A DNA stretch of 64,000 nt from Deltaproteobacteria bacterium (GTDB taxonomy: Bacteria; Desulfobacterota; Binatia; Binatales; Binataceae). Below the pieces are notes generated by a model that was given only the letters and a program-made list of their open reading frames with translations, was not told the origin of the DNA and searched no databases. Position 1 is the stretch's first letter. Each line of letters begins with the position of its first letter. Positions 10,729-19,715 of the stretch are shown here, in pieces. The translations under genes and the position numbers were made by a program. Where the stretch lies: contig JAJZAI010000006.1 in assembly GCA_021799495.1 (NCBI GenBank), forward strand, positions 1 to 64,000, in the 5' to 3' direction.

Positions 10729-12321
10729 ATGGTCACCACCCGCTACACGCAATGGGACGGTTCGCAGAAGCTGCGGCTCGACGCGGACAAGGTCTTCGAG
10801 AAACTCGCCGAATATCTTTCCTATACCGACGACCTCCGCCAGGCGATGGACTGGATGATGCGGCAGGGGATGGATTTCGACGGCGTCAAGGTGATGGGCC
10901 TGGAGGAGTTCCTCGAGCAGTTGCGCCAGGAGATGCGCCAGCGCTACCGCGATTTCAATCTCAAGAATTCGTTGTCCGATCTCGAACGCCGGCTCGACGA
11001 AATCCTCGACCGCGAGCGCGAAACGCTCAACTCGATGCGTGGCGGGAAAGATGGCGTCGAGGAAAAAGAACGCCAGCTTCAGCGCGTGCCGCGGCGGCTT
11101 TCCGAGGCGCTGCGCAAGCTCGAAAGCTACGAATTCGAAAACGCCGAAGCCAAAAAAGAATTCGACGACCTGCTCGCCGAATACGAGAATGTCCGCGACC
11201 TCGAAAATTTCCGCGAGCGCTACAACCACATGTTCCATGGGCCGAAGAGCCTCGACTATCAGGAGGCGCTCGACCTGATGCGCGAGATGGAGCGGATGCG
11301 CCAGCTCGAACAGGACCTGATGTCCGGCAACTTCGAGACCATCTCGATGGACGATCTGAAGGAGATGCTCGGCCAGCAGGCGCATCAGGAATTCCAGAAC
11401 CTGAAGCAGGTGATGATGCTGCTCAGCCAGTCGGGCTACATGGCGCAGAAGGGCGATCACCTGCAGCTTTCGCCCAAAGGCGTCCGCCGGATCGGCCAGT
11501 TGGCGCTGCGCGATATTTACCAGGGCCTGCTCAAGGATCGTTCCGGCTCGCACGCCACCGACCATCGCGGCGTGACCGAGATGCGGCCCGAGGAGACGCG
11601 GCCCTACGCCTTCGGCGATCCGCTCAATCTGAATCTGGTCGCGACGCTCAAGCACGCGCTCGCGCGCAAGCCGGGCGTGCCGCTCGTGCTGAATCCCGAC
11701 GATTTCGAGATTTACGAGAACGATTACGGCAGTTCGTCGTCGACCGTGCTTTGCCTCGATATGTCGTGGTCGATGAGCTGGGAAGGACGTTTCGCCGCTG
11801 CCAAGAAAGTCGCGATGGCGCTGGAGACGCTGATCCGCTCGAAGTTCCCGCGCGATTATTTTTCGATCGTCGGCTTCTTCACGCGCGCCATCGAGCTGAA
11901 GCTCAAGGATTTGCCCGAAGCGTCATGGAATATGGGCGATCCGTTCACGAATTTGCAGGACGGCCTGCGCCTGGCCACAGACCTGCTGGGCCGCCATCCT
12001 TCGCGCAACCAGCACATCATCGTGATCACCGACGGCCAGCCGACCGCCTACTTTCTCAACAAGCGGCTCTATTGCGAATGGCCGCTCTCCTTCGGCGGCA
12101 TCAGCATGCGCGCCGCGCAGGAGACGCTCAAAGAGGTCGAGCGCGTCACCCGCAAAGGCATCACGATCAACACCTTCATGCTCGACGATTCACCGAGCCT
12201 GCGCGCCTTCGTCGAGAAAATGACGCAGATTAACCGCGGCCGCGCGCTATACACCCGCCCCGACCATCTCGGCGAATATATGCTGGTCGATTACCTGTCC
12301 AAAAAGCGCAAGCACGGCTAA
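10729..12321 (+). CDS. VWA domain protein, partner of the preceding AAA+ ATPase
   Basis: A 530-residue protein. The first 330 residues are charged and helical, with likely coiled coil around 85-215 and many Glu/Arg-rich heptads. The C-terminal third is a von Willebrand A domain with a complete MIDAS: D344-M-S346-W-S348, followed by FTNLQDGL and an ITDGQPT segment. There is no signal peptide or transmembrane segment, so it is cytoplasmic. MIDAS domains of this kind bind a metal and a client or partner ATPase. The 57-base spacing and same strand suggest co-expression with the AAA+ gene. The client is not identifiable from the window. Confidence 0.85.
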   Translation: MVTTRYTQWDGSQKLRLDADKVFEKLAEYLSYTDDLRQAMDWMMRQGMDFDGVKVMGLEEFLEQLRQEMRQRYRDFNLKNSLSDLERRLDEILDRERETLNSMRGGKDGVEEKERQLQRVPRRLSEALRKLESYEFENAEAKKEFDDLLAEYENVRDLENFRERYNHMFHGPKSLDYQEALDLMREMERMRQLEQDLMSGNFETISMDDLKEMLGQQAHQEFQNLKQVMMLLSQSGYMAQKGDHLQLSPKGVRRIGQLALRDIYQGLLKDRSGSHATDHRGVTEMRPEETRPYAFGDPLNLNLVATLKHALARKPGVPLVLNPDDFEIYENDYGSSSSTVLCLDMSWSMSWEGRFAAAKKVAMALETLIRSKFPRDYFSIVGFFTRAIELKLKDLPEASWNMGDPFTNLQDGLRLATDLLGRHPSRNQHIIVITDGQPTAYFLNKRLYCEWPLSFGGISMRAAQETLKEVERVTRKGITINTFMLDDSPSLRAFVEKMTQINRGRALYTRPDHLGEYMLVDYLSKKRKHG

Positions 12322-12322
12322 T

Positions 12323-12339
12323 CCGCCCCTGACGGGCGG
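12323..12339. terminator. Short hairpin between convergent genes
   Basis: CCGCCC and GGGCGG (6-bp arms, 5-base loop) exactly fill the 17 bases between the stops of the VWA gene and the opposite-strand metallopeptidase gene. There is no U-tract on either strand, so it may be a weak bidirectional terminator or chance in GC-rich DNA. Confidence 0.35.
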
Positions 12340-13101
12340 CTACGGCGCGCCGGCAGAATCTTCCGGGGCGACCGGCTCGTCGGTCGCCGACGTCACCGGC
12401 CTTGAATTTTCCGGCCGATCCCATTTGGCCAGCTCCCAGCCCTCGCGGAACGCCGCGACCCGCTCTGTGCTGGTGCCGTGCTTCGGTCCGGCGCCGAATT
12501 CGTCGCCCGCGAGGCTCCAGTACGGCGCAAGCCCCGACGCGGGAATGTTCAACTCCTCGAGCGTGTAGCCGGCGAAGCGATCGGCCTCGAGTTCCTTGAT
12601 CCGGTTGGGCGTCGATGCGCGCGCGGCGGAGAAATCATGATGATACTCGTGGCCGACTTCGTGCGCGAAAATCGCGTAGAGCATCGGTTTGAATTCTTTC
12701 GGATCGCGCAGATCGAGCCGGCCGCCGAGCAGGCTCAAAAGCGCCGCTTCGTTGTAGAAGATGCATCCGCCGGCCAGCGCGTGCGGCGGTTCCGGCGCGA
12801 CGCTCGCGTAGGCCCGAACGTCGGCGCCCCACAACGAATCGATTTGCGCAACGATCGCGGCCACCTGGGGCGACGGATTCCGCGCTTTCTCGCCGCATGC
12901 GATAAAAGTCCGGCGAGGCGCGCCGGATTGCGGCGGCGCCGGGGGGGCGATGTACGAATTGGCCGGTTGTTCGGGCGCGCTGTCGCCGCTCCCGCCGGAG
13001 GTTGACGGGACCTGTTCCCATTCGTCGGCGGCGGCCCGCGCGCTCCATCCGGCGCCGATCGCGAGCGCCAGCAGAATCGCAAGTATCGCTTTAATTTTCA
13101 T
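12340..13101 (-). CDS. Secreted HExxH metallopeptidase-like protein
   Basis: A 253-residue protein with a signal peptide (KIKAILAILLALAIGAG, then an ARAAA cleavage region), a disordered Ser/Pro-rich stretch, and a domain holding HEVGHEYHH. A KELEADRFAG segment about 25 residues later supplies the usual third zinc ligand of gluzincin-type M48-like peptidases. It is therefore probably a periplasmic or extracytoplasmic zinc peptidase. It is shorter than HtpX/BepA and lacks TPR repeats. The ATG was chosen because the signal peptide starts there. The Cys in FIACGEK and in GGCIFYN could form a disulfide. Confidence 0.75.
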   Translation of the reverse strand: MKIKAILAILLALAIGAGWSARAAADEWEQVPSTSGGSGDSAPEQPANSYIAPPAPPQSGAPRRTFIACGEKARNPSPQVAAIVAQIDSLWGADVRAYASVAPEPPHALAGGCIFYNEAALLSLLGGRLDLRDPKEFKPMLYAIFAHEVGHEYHHDFSAARASTPNRIKELEADRFAGYTLEELNIPASGLAPYWSLAGDEFGAGPKHGTSTERVAAFREGWELAKWDRPENSRPVTSATDEPVAPEDSAGAP

Positions 13102-13199
13102 CGCATGCCGTTTTGGCGCCGCTGCTTCGCTGAAGATCATCAACATGACAGGCCATCGCAGAGACCGGGCATAGTCAAGCCGATCTGGGCGCGGATGAC

Positions 13200-14849
13200 T
13201 CAGCCGTGATGGCGGCCGGAAGCCGCGATCCGGTGCGCCACCGCAGGCGGCGCCTCGCCGCGATGGAACGAGCGGGCGCGATCGAGCACCTCCTGGTCGG
13301 CGAGCGTGGCCCGTTCGTGCTGGCGGAGATGCTCGATCCAGGTATCGACGACAAAATATTCGATATAGCGGCTAGCGTCGGCGGCGTCCACGAACAGGCC
13401 CCAAAAGGTCGCGCCGTCGCGCCGGCGCAGAGTGCGCAATTTATACATCGCGGCCTCGAACTCCGCGGCCTGTTCCCGATCGATCATAAATTCGACCGAC
13501 ACCAGCACCGGTCCGGCCTCGGGATCGACCTCGCCGTCGGCTTGCGGCGCGGGAACCGGCGGCGCGGGGTCCATCGCGATTTCTCCGATCGCGCCGATTC
13601 GCCAGCGTATCCCGGCGGCGAGGCTGACGAGCAGCGCCGCCGCCGCCAGCGTCATCGCCCATGCAATCCCGATCGGTTCGGCGATCGCGCCCCATCCGAT
13701 ACTCATCACCGCAAGCCCGCCCTGCAGAACGATTTGGTAACAGGCGAGCGCGCGGCCCTGCACCCATTGCGGCACCGCGAGCTGCGCGGCGACGTTCAGC
13801 TCAGACATCGCGATTACCCAGCCCGCGCCGCCGATCGCCATCGCCAGATGCACGAGCGGCAGCGAATGCAGCCAGCCCAGCGCGCCGGTCATCGCCGCCA
13901 GCGCGACGGTGGCGCAGCCGACCGCAGCGTCGCGGGACATCGCGCGATCGGCCAGGGGCATCAGCGCGCCGCCGCCGACCGCGCCCGCGCCGAAAGCCGC
14001 CAGCAGGCCGCCATAGCCGCTTGCGCCCAAGCCGAGCTGGGTCCGCGCGATCAAGGGCAGTATCGCCCACATCGCGGCTGCGCCGACCATCAGCGCGGCG
14101 GTGCGCGCCAGCACCGCCCGCAGCGGCGGCGCATGCCGGACGTAGCGCAGGCCCGCGCGTATCGCGCCCATCACCCGTTCTGCGGGCAGCACGCCCGGGC
14201 GATGCGATCGCTTCCACACGTACAGAACAGCGATAACGCCCAAAAAAGAGAGCGCGTTCAGGATAAAGGTCGCGCCCGCGCCGAGGATTGCGACCACCAC
14301 GCCGCCGAGCGCCGGACCGACCGCCCGCGCCAGGTTGAAATTGATGCCGTTGAGCGCGATCGCCGGCGCCAGTTCGTCGCGCTCGACGATTTCGGGAACT
14401 AACGCCTGCCATGCAGGCGCGCCCAGCGCCGCGCCAACTCCGAGCAGGAATGAAAGCGCCAACAGGAGCGCGGGCGTGGTCTGATTGCGAATCGTCAGCA
14501 CGCCAAGCGCGCCGGCGGCCGCCAGCATCCACGTCTGCGAGAAGATCAACAGGCGGCGGCGATCGAGCACGTCGGCCAGCGCGCCCGCCGGCAGCGCCAG
14601 CAGAAAGATCGGCAGGCTGGCCGCGGTTTGAATCGACGCAACCATCAGCGGCGACGGCGCCAGCGACGTCATCAGCCAGGCCGCGCCAACGTTCTGCATC
14701 CAGGTGCCGAGATTCGACGCGAGCGCTGCGATCCAGATCGCGACGAAGAGCCGCCGCGCGAAAGGCCGCCAAATCGAGACGCCGGTGCGGCGCGGCGCCG
14801 CCGGGGCCGGCTTCGGACGGGCGCCGCCGTAGGCGGGAAAACTCGCCAT
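13200..14849 (-). CDS. MFS exporter with C-terminal cytoplasmic domain (MFS_3/EntS-like)
   Basis: A 549-residue protein with about 11-12 hydrophobic segments between residues 30 and 420 and the loop signature ADVLDRRRLL after the second helix. WLMTSL, LLGVGAALGAPAWQAL and the NGINFNLARAVGPALGG segment are typical of the enterobactin-exporter-like MFS_3 branch. The last 100 residues form a soluble alpha/beta domain resembling antibiotic-biosynthesis monooxygenase-like folds, seen in some members of this branch. The substrate cannot be read; no siderophore genes are nearby. Confidence 0.85.
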   Translation of the reverse strand: MASFPAYGGARPKPAPAAPRRTGVSIWRPFARRLFVAIWIAALASNLGTWMQNVGAAWLMTSLAPSPLMVASIQTAASLPIFLLALPAGALADVLDRRRLLIFSQTWMLAAAGALGVLTIRNQTTPALLLALSFLLGVGAALGAPAWQALVPEIVERDELAPAIALNGINFNLARAVGPALGGVVVAILGAGATFILNALSFLGVIAVLYVWKRSHRPGVLPAERVMGAIRAGLRYVRHAPPLRAVLARTAALMVGAAAMWAILPLIARTQLGLGASGYGGLLAAFGAGAVGGGALMPLADRAMSRDAAVGCATVALAAMTGALGWLHSLPLVHLAMAIGGAGWVIAMSELNVAAQLAVPQWVQGRALACYQIVLQGGLAVMSIGWGAIAEPIGIAWAMTLAAAALLVSLAAGIRWRIGAIGEIAMDPAPPVPAPQADGEVDPEAGPVLVSVEFMIDREQAAEFEAAMYKLRTLRRRDGATFWGLFVDAADASRYIEYFVVDTWIEHLRQHERATLADQEVLDRARSFHRGEAPPAVAHRIAASGRHHG

Positions 14850-14885
14850 TGCTAACTAACCAGCCTCATTCACGATTATTGGTAA

Positions 14886-15872
14886 TCAAGGAACGGAACG
14901 CTGTGCGGTTACCGCAGGAGTGGTTTGCGGAAGCGTCCACGCCTCGCCAATCTGTCGCAGGACAATCTGATCGTCGTGTGCGCCCGCGGCCGACAGCAGT
15001 CGGCGCATCGGTTCGTTCACGGGTTCTTTGGAGAGCCGAAAGGTTCCCCAGTGGATCGGGATCAGGAAGCGCGCTCTGGTGGCCGCGAACATTTTCCACA
15101 CCTGCTCCGGGTCGGCGTGATTCCAAATCCACGGATCGTAGGCGCCGATCGAAAACGCCGCGACGTCGGGATGATTCCCACGCACGGCGTCCAACGCATT
15201 GGTGTAAGCTGTATCGCACGCGAGCAACATGCGGCGGCGATGGCGTGCGATCAGATAGCTGTTGTACCCATAACTGCGGCCAAATGGCGGCCATCGGCGC
15301 CCCCAATGGCGTGCGGGCAGCGCGGTAACGGTCAATCCGCGCACGTCGGTCGATTCGCCCCACTTGAGCTCGCGAACGTCCGCGAAACCGAGCGGACGAA
15401 TCAATGCGGCGCATCCGGAACACGCGACCACCGCCGCCGATTTGGGCAATGCGTCCAACGATGGCAGGTCGAGATGGTCCATGTGGGCGTGGGTGACGAG
15501 GATCACGTCGATATGGCCGATTTGGTTCGGGCGAAGCGGCGGCGGCGTGAAGCGGCGCGGGCCGATCGTGAAAAGCGGCCCTATCGCCAGCCCGATTCGA
15601 TTGAACAGCGTCGGATCGGTGATCACGCGCACGCCCATGAAGTCCATCAGCAGCGTGGCGTGTCCCAACGTGGCGATGGTCAGCGAATCGTCGCGCCACG
15701 CGGCAGGGTCAAGCCGCTCGTTCGCCATGATGCCGTTTGCGATCGCATCGTCGCCCCGGCTGGCGGCGCCTTCAGGCGTCATAAAGAAACCGGATGCGGT
15801 CGCAAGGGCGGCCAGCGCCGCCACCAGAAACGCCAGCAGGCGCCAATTCGAGCCATTGGGCCTTGCCGCCAT
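14886..15872 (-). CDS. Membrane-anchored MBL-fold metallohydrolase
   Basis: A 328-residue protein. Residues about 10-30 form one hydrophobic anchor, followed by a metallo-beta-lactamase fold. GHATLL and the metal site THAHMDHLD are clear, with later ligands in PARHWGRR, ACDTAYT and PIHWGTF. The overall pattern resembles the UlaG / NAPE-PLD-like lactonase and phosphodiesterase branch. The active site would face the periplasm if the N-terminus is an uncleaved anchor. Substrate unknown. It is followed, in transcription order after a gap, by genes of unrelated function, so context does not help. Confidence 0.82.
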   Translation of the reverse strand: MAARPNGSNWRLLAFLVAALAALATASGFFMTPEGAASRGDDAIANGIMANERLDPAAWRDDSLTIATLGHATLLMDFMGVRVITDPTLFNRIGLAIGPLFTIGPRRFTPPPLRPNQIGHIDVILVTHAHMDHLDLPSLDALPKSAAVVACSGCAALIRPLGFADVRELKWGESTDVRGLTVTALPARHWGRRWPPFGRSYGYNSYLIARHRRRMLLACDTAYTNALDAVRGNHPDVAAFSIGAYDPWIWNHADPEQVWKMFAATRARFLIPIHWGTFRLSKEPVNEPMRRLLSAAGAHDDQIVLRQIGEAWTLPQTTPAVTAQRSVP

Positions 15873-15887
15873 GAATTTCAGGATCGC

Positions 15888-16607
15888 CTAATTCGGCACA
15901 GGAAAACAGGGCAGGGAGGGCATTTCGTCGAATTCGTAGGTGCGGCCGTTGAAATCGAACGTGCCGACCGCCGGACCGAAATCCGCGATTAGCGCGACCA
16001 GTTCGTCGCGTTCCGCCTGGGTCTGATATGGCGCCGCGGCGTACGCGATATAGGTGACGCCGTCCGCCGTGGCGAGCAGCCGCAATGGCGGATTGAACCG
16101 CATCTGCGACAGGTTTGTCGCCGGCTGCCAGCCGTCAGGCCCAGCGTCTTTGGTGCTGTCCGCGGACGTCCGAACTCCCCATCGCGGCGTGTCGGACGAT
16201 CCGGCGAGCCCCAATTCACGCCATTGAAGTTCGCCGTTCCGCCCGGTGCGGAATTCCGCGATCATCGGCGCCACCAGTATCAGTTCGTTGCACCGGCCTT
16301 CGGTCTTGGTGGGTTTGGTCGCGGGATCGTTGAAATCCTCGTCAAAATCGGCCGTGGTTTCGGTTTCATCGGGATTCTTGTTTTTATCGTGCGCCATCAT
16401 CGTGCCGGCCTGAGCCGTACTGCTGAGCGTACTGCCGACCATCTCCACTCCTTGCATGGCCAGCGACGCGAGCGTTCCGGCGAGGCATCCCGACACGAAA
16501 GGGCCGAACGCCGCTGCGAACCCCGCGCATAAGAGCCAGCGGCGGATTCGGCCGGCGTTGTATCTAAACCGATACTTTAGTTTCGTGGATGAAAGGTTCG
16601 CTTTCAT
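15888..16607 (-). CDS. Predicted lipoprotein of unknown function
   Basis: A 239-residue protein with a basic N-terminus, a hydrophobic stretch and a lipobox-like VSGC at about residue 45, so probably lipidated and periplasmic. An acidic, disordered segment (about 80-105) precedes a compact C-terminal domain of about 130 residues. I do not recognise the family. The start is set by a 4-base ATGA overlap with the stop of the upstream methyltransferase gene, a sign of translational coupling. Confidence 0.72.
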   Translation of the reverse strand: MKANLSSTKLKYRFRYNAGRIRRWLLCAGFAAAFGPFVSGCLAGTLASLAMQGVEMVGSTLSSTAQAGTMMAHDKNKNPDETETTADFDEDFNDPATKPTKTEGRCNELILVAPMIAEFRTGRNGELQWRELGLAGSSDTPRWGVRTSADSTKDAGPDGWQPATNLSQMRFNPPLRLLATADGVTYIAYAAAPYQTQAERDELVALIADFGPAVGTFDFNGRTYEFDEMPSLPCFPVPN

Positions 16608-17602
16608 GAACGGACCGCCGTAACGATCGAGGAGCTGAACGGGGGGCTGGGCAGCGAAATGATCTCGGGCGCGGCAAAGCCGGCTTGCGCGAGCCAACGT
16701 TTGATTTCGCTGAAACTGTAATCGCGCCCGCGGGTCGTTAGTAGCAGATAAAGCGAGAAGACCGCGCCGGCCGCCGGCGTCGTCATCGCGTCGTCCATCA
16801 CATGGTCCTTTATTACGACCAGGCCGCCCGGGTTGAGTGCTCTATAGCACGTATGCATCAAGCGCAGGTTGTCGCGTTCGTTCTCGCTATGGATGATGTT
16901 GGAAAGAAAAACGGCATCAACGCGATTTGATGGTGAATCGCTATGGTAATCGAACGGGCGCAGCTCAATCCGATCGATCACGTCGGCGGCGCGCTCATGC
17001 AGGATTTGCCGCGCGACTTCAAGAGTGCCGGGGAGATCCCAGATTTCACCGAGCAATTCAGGATGTTTGCGCAGAAATTCGACCAGGTAGGTTCCTGGAC
17101 CACCGCCCAGATCGACAATTGAGCGCGTTCGGGAAAGGTTTAGGTGAGCCGCCGTCCAGGCGGCGTCGCCGCGCGCACGGACCAGACTGTCCATGGCGCG
17201 AATAAAACGCTCCGTCGCGGCGGCGTCGTTCTGGAACATGTCGGGATCGCGCGCCGGGCGGCCGGTGCGGATCGCCGCGTCCAGCCGGCCCCATTCGTCC
17301 CAAAGCGCCGCGTCAAAAAGGATCATGCCGCCGAGATATTCCGGCGATGCGGCGACGAGATAGCGCTTCGCGCCGTCGCTCAGCGCGTATTTCGCGGAAT
17401 TTTTTTCGAGCAATCCCAGTGCGGCGAGCGCGTCGGCCAAAAGCGCGGTGGCGCGCGGCTCGCAACCCATCGCCCGCGCGAGCGCGCCGGCATCGCAAGC
17501 CTCCGACGCAAGCGCATCGAACAGTCCGAGACTTATGGCCGTCTGGATAGTCCGCGCTTCGGCGTGCCCAGCCGCCATCGCGGCGATTGTCGAAAAGTCC
17601 AT
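16604..17602 (-). CDS. SAM-dependent O-methyltransferase (family 2, dimerisation domain + Rossmann)
   Basis: A 332-residue protein of the plant-type O-methyltransferase family. The N-terminal winged-helix dimerisation domain (about 1-95) is followed by the SAM-binding motif IVDLGGGPGTYL, FLSNIIHSE and the loop NPGGLVVIKDH. Bacterial members methylate hydroxyls of polyketide or aromatic metabolites, or act on bacteriochlorophyll (crtF/acsF-like); the substrate here is unknown. The ATG was preferred over an upstream TTG. Its stop overlaps the lipoprotein start. Confidence 0.83.
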   Translation of the reverse strand: MDFSTIAAMAAGHAEARTIQTAISLGLFDALASEACDAGALARAMGCEPRATALLADALAALGLLEKNSAKYALSDGAKRYLVAASPEYLGGMILFDAALWDEWGRLDAAIRTGRPARDPDMFQNDAAATERFIRAMDSLVRARGDAAWTAAHLNLSRTRSIVDLGGGPGTYLVEFLRKHPELLGEIWDLPGTLEVARQILHERAADVIDRIELRPFDYHSDSPSNRVDAVFLSNIIHSENERDNLRLMHTCYRALNPGGLVVIKDHVMDDAMTTPAAGAVFSLYLLLTTRGRDYSFSEIKRWLAQAGFAAPEIISLPSPPFSSSIVTAVRS

Positions 17603-17752
17603 TCCCCCCGCTTGCGAATCGTGCGCTGGCGTCAAACGGCTTTATTCATCGCGCCTACGCACGCCCATGCCCCAGTTATGAAGCATCCGCGCTTTTCGAT
17701 CAGACTGCAACGCCCGCCCTGTCCAGACGCGCCGAAAATGCGCCAACTTAAA

Positions 17753-18361
17753 CTAACGGATGAAATCTTGCGTGACGTACCACGACCCGTCCGGCGCGCG
17801 CGCGATGGCGATGGCGGTGGCGTGGAAGCTTGCGTTCAGCAGATTTCCGCGCCGCTCCGGGTTGGCCATCCATGCCGCCAGAACCCGGCTCGGCAACGCC
17901 AGGTCCATCGTTCGCCCATCCGCGAAAATATTTTCGGCGACCTCCTGATAATCCAAGCCGAAGCGCCGCACGCGATCGGCCGGCGAGTCGCCGGACGGCC
18001 CGTCATGGCCGAAATAGCCGCGCGCCGCCATATCGGCGCTATGGAAGCGCGCCGCCGCCATCAGCGTCCGCGAAAACGCGAGCGCGGGCAGCCCGAACCG
18101 CGCACGAACCTCGTTCGTCATGCGCAACAGCGCGGATTCCTGCGGTCCGATTGGCGCCGGCGAGGCGGGATTGGCCGGATACGGCGCGGACCAATAGACC
18201 TGCGCCGAGATCGCGCCCGCGCAAATCATCGCGACCAGCGCGCCGCTGATTCCGATCGCGCGGCGCCGCCGCATGCGCCGCGGATTTGGCAGCCTGATTA
18301 CTTTGGCGGGACGCCGGGGAACTCTTGCGGTCCCGCGACCGGTCGCAGACGAGGCTCTCAT
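17753..18361 (-). CDS. CAP (SCP/YkwD-like) domain protein, membrane-anchored
   Basis: A 202-residue protein. A basic N-terminal tail (1-35) leads into one transmembrane segment (about 36-56), then a CAP domain: TNEVRARFGLPAL, FHSADMA, GYFGHDG, VAENIFA and WMANPERRGNLLN. These match the bacterial YkwD-type fold, whose cellular roles are mostly unknown but extracytoplasmic. AGGTGG eight bases before the ATG supports this start over a GTG just upstream. A second, more divergent CAP protein occurs at 33.4 kb. Confidence 0.85.
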   Translation of the reverse strand: MRASSATGRGTARVPRRPAKVIRLPNPRRMRRRRAIGISGALVAMICAGAISAQVYWSAPYPANPASPAPIGPQESALLRMTNEVRARFGLPALAFSRTLMAAARFHSADMAARGYFGHDGPSGDSPADRVRRFGLDYQEVAENIFADGRTMDLALPSRVLAAWMANPERRGNLLNASFHATAIAIARAPDGSWYVTQDFIR

Positions 18362-18571
18362 GTGCGCAACCACCTGCGGTCCATCCGCAACCGGCCGCGC
18401 TCTCGGCCCGCGCGGTCGCGGGGCCGGATGGAGTTGAAGGGGGACGGCGACAGGCCGTCCTCACGCTTCAAGTTTTTGGCGCCGCACGATCGTTGTCAAC
18501 GAGGCCGCGAAGATCGATCGACAGCGCGGCCGCCGCGCATGTTGATTGCGCCGCGACCGCGCGTTTTGAAC

Positions 18572-19540
18572 CTACGGCGCGAGCACGATTTTGCCGACCG
18601 ATTCGCGCGATTCGATATGGCGATGGGCGGCCGGAGCCTCGGCCAGCGGAAACTTCCGGCCGATCAGCATCTTGAGCTTGCCTTCCTTCATCAGCCGGAA
18701 GCACTGCTCCGTTCCCTTGCGCATCAGGTCGTGATTCGACGACGCGGTGAAGAGCACGAACCCGCTGACCTTCAGCGATTTCTCGAAGAGGCGAAAGACG
18801 TCGAGCTTGTCCGGCGGACCGCCGGCGCGGCCGTAGAGAATCGAATGACCGAACGGAGCAAGGCATCCGAGTCCCTTTTCGAAGGTTGGTTTGCCCACGG
18901 CGTCGAGGATCAAATCGACGCCGCGGCCGTTGGTCAGGCGCTTGGCCTCTTCGGCGAAATCGTGGGTGACGTAATTGATCACGTCGTCGGCGCCATGCTG
19001 TTTGGCGACCGCGACCTTGGCCTCGCTCGAAACCGTGCCGATCACGCGCGCGCCCGCCGCCTTGGCGATCTGCGACGCCACCACGCCGACGCCGCCCGCC
19101 GCGGAGTGGACCAGCACGGTCTGGCCCGGCTCGGTGCGATGCGACACATGGAGCATGAACCACGCTGTGAGCGTCTGGATCGGAAACGCCGCGCCTTCGT
19201 CGAAGCTGACGAAATCCGGCAGCGGAATCGTCTGATTCGCGTGGAAGATCGCATACTCGCCGTAGGTTTTGAGGCCGACCGCCGCGACGCGCATCCCCGG
19301 CTTCAATCCCTCGACGTTCGGACCGACCGCGTCGATTACGCCGGCCGCTTCCATCCCGGGCGTATCGGGCAGCTTGGGGCGAACGAGGTAGGTTCCCTGA
19401 CGGAAGAAAGTGTCGGCGAAATTGACGCCGGCCGCATGCACTTTCATCCGGATCATGCCGGGGCGCGGCTCGGGCGTCGGAACTTCCGCAATCCGCATCA
19501 CGTCCGGTCCGCCAACTTCCTTGAATTGAATTGCTTTCAC
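18572..19540 (-). CDS. NADPH:quinone oxidoreductase (zinc-free MDR family)
   Basis: A 322-residue medium-chain dehydrogenase/reductase. It has the GroES-like N-terminal domain (HAAGVNFADTFFRQG), GMEAAGVIDAVG, and the nucleotide-binding AAGGVGVVASQIAKAAGARVIG segment. Structural-zinc cysteines are lacking, as in QOR/crystallin-zeta. It likely reduces quinones or enones with NADPH in the cytoplasm. The start is GTG, with AAGGAGA at a good distance upstream. It is monocistronic or leads into the CAP gene 210 bases downstream. Confidence 0.9.
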   Translation of the reverse strand: MKAIQFKEVGGPDVMRIAEVPTPEPRPGMIRMKVHAAGVNFADTFFRQGTYLVRPKLPDTPGMEAAGVIDAVGPNVEGLKPGMRVAAVGLKTYGEYAIFHANQTIPLPDFVSFDEGAAFPIQTLTAWFMLHVSHRTEPGQTVLVHSAAGGVGVVASQIAKAAGARVIGTVSSEAKVAVAKQHGADDVINYVTHDFAEEAKRLTNGRGVDLILDAVGKPTFEKGLGCLAPFGHSILYGRAGGPPDKLDVFRLFEKSLKVSGFVLFTASSNHDLMRKGTEQCFRLMKEGKLKMLIGRKFPLAEAPAAHRHIESRESVGKIVLAP

Positions 19541-19715
19541 GGTTCGATCTCCTTGAAACGGCGCGCCGCGCCCTTTGGTCGAGCGCGCCGGCGGGCTAAA
19601 CTTCTCCTACGATGATGCCAACTAGCAAATCGCGCGGTCGTGGTGAAACTCCCGGCCGCGCCATCCACTTGCGCCGCTTCGGTATCAGCCGGAATGCGTC
19701 CTGGTTCGCGCCGCG

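Noticed and set aside
9262-12321. Magnesium chelatase for (bacterio)chlorophyll
   Set aside because: Only I-like and VWA-type proteins occur; there is no large H subunit or any pigment gene, and the P-loop differs.
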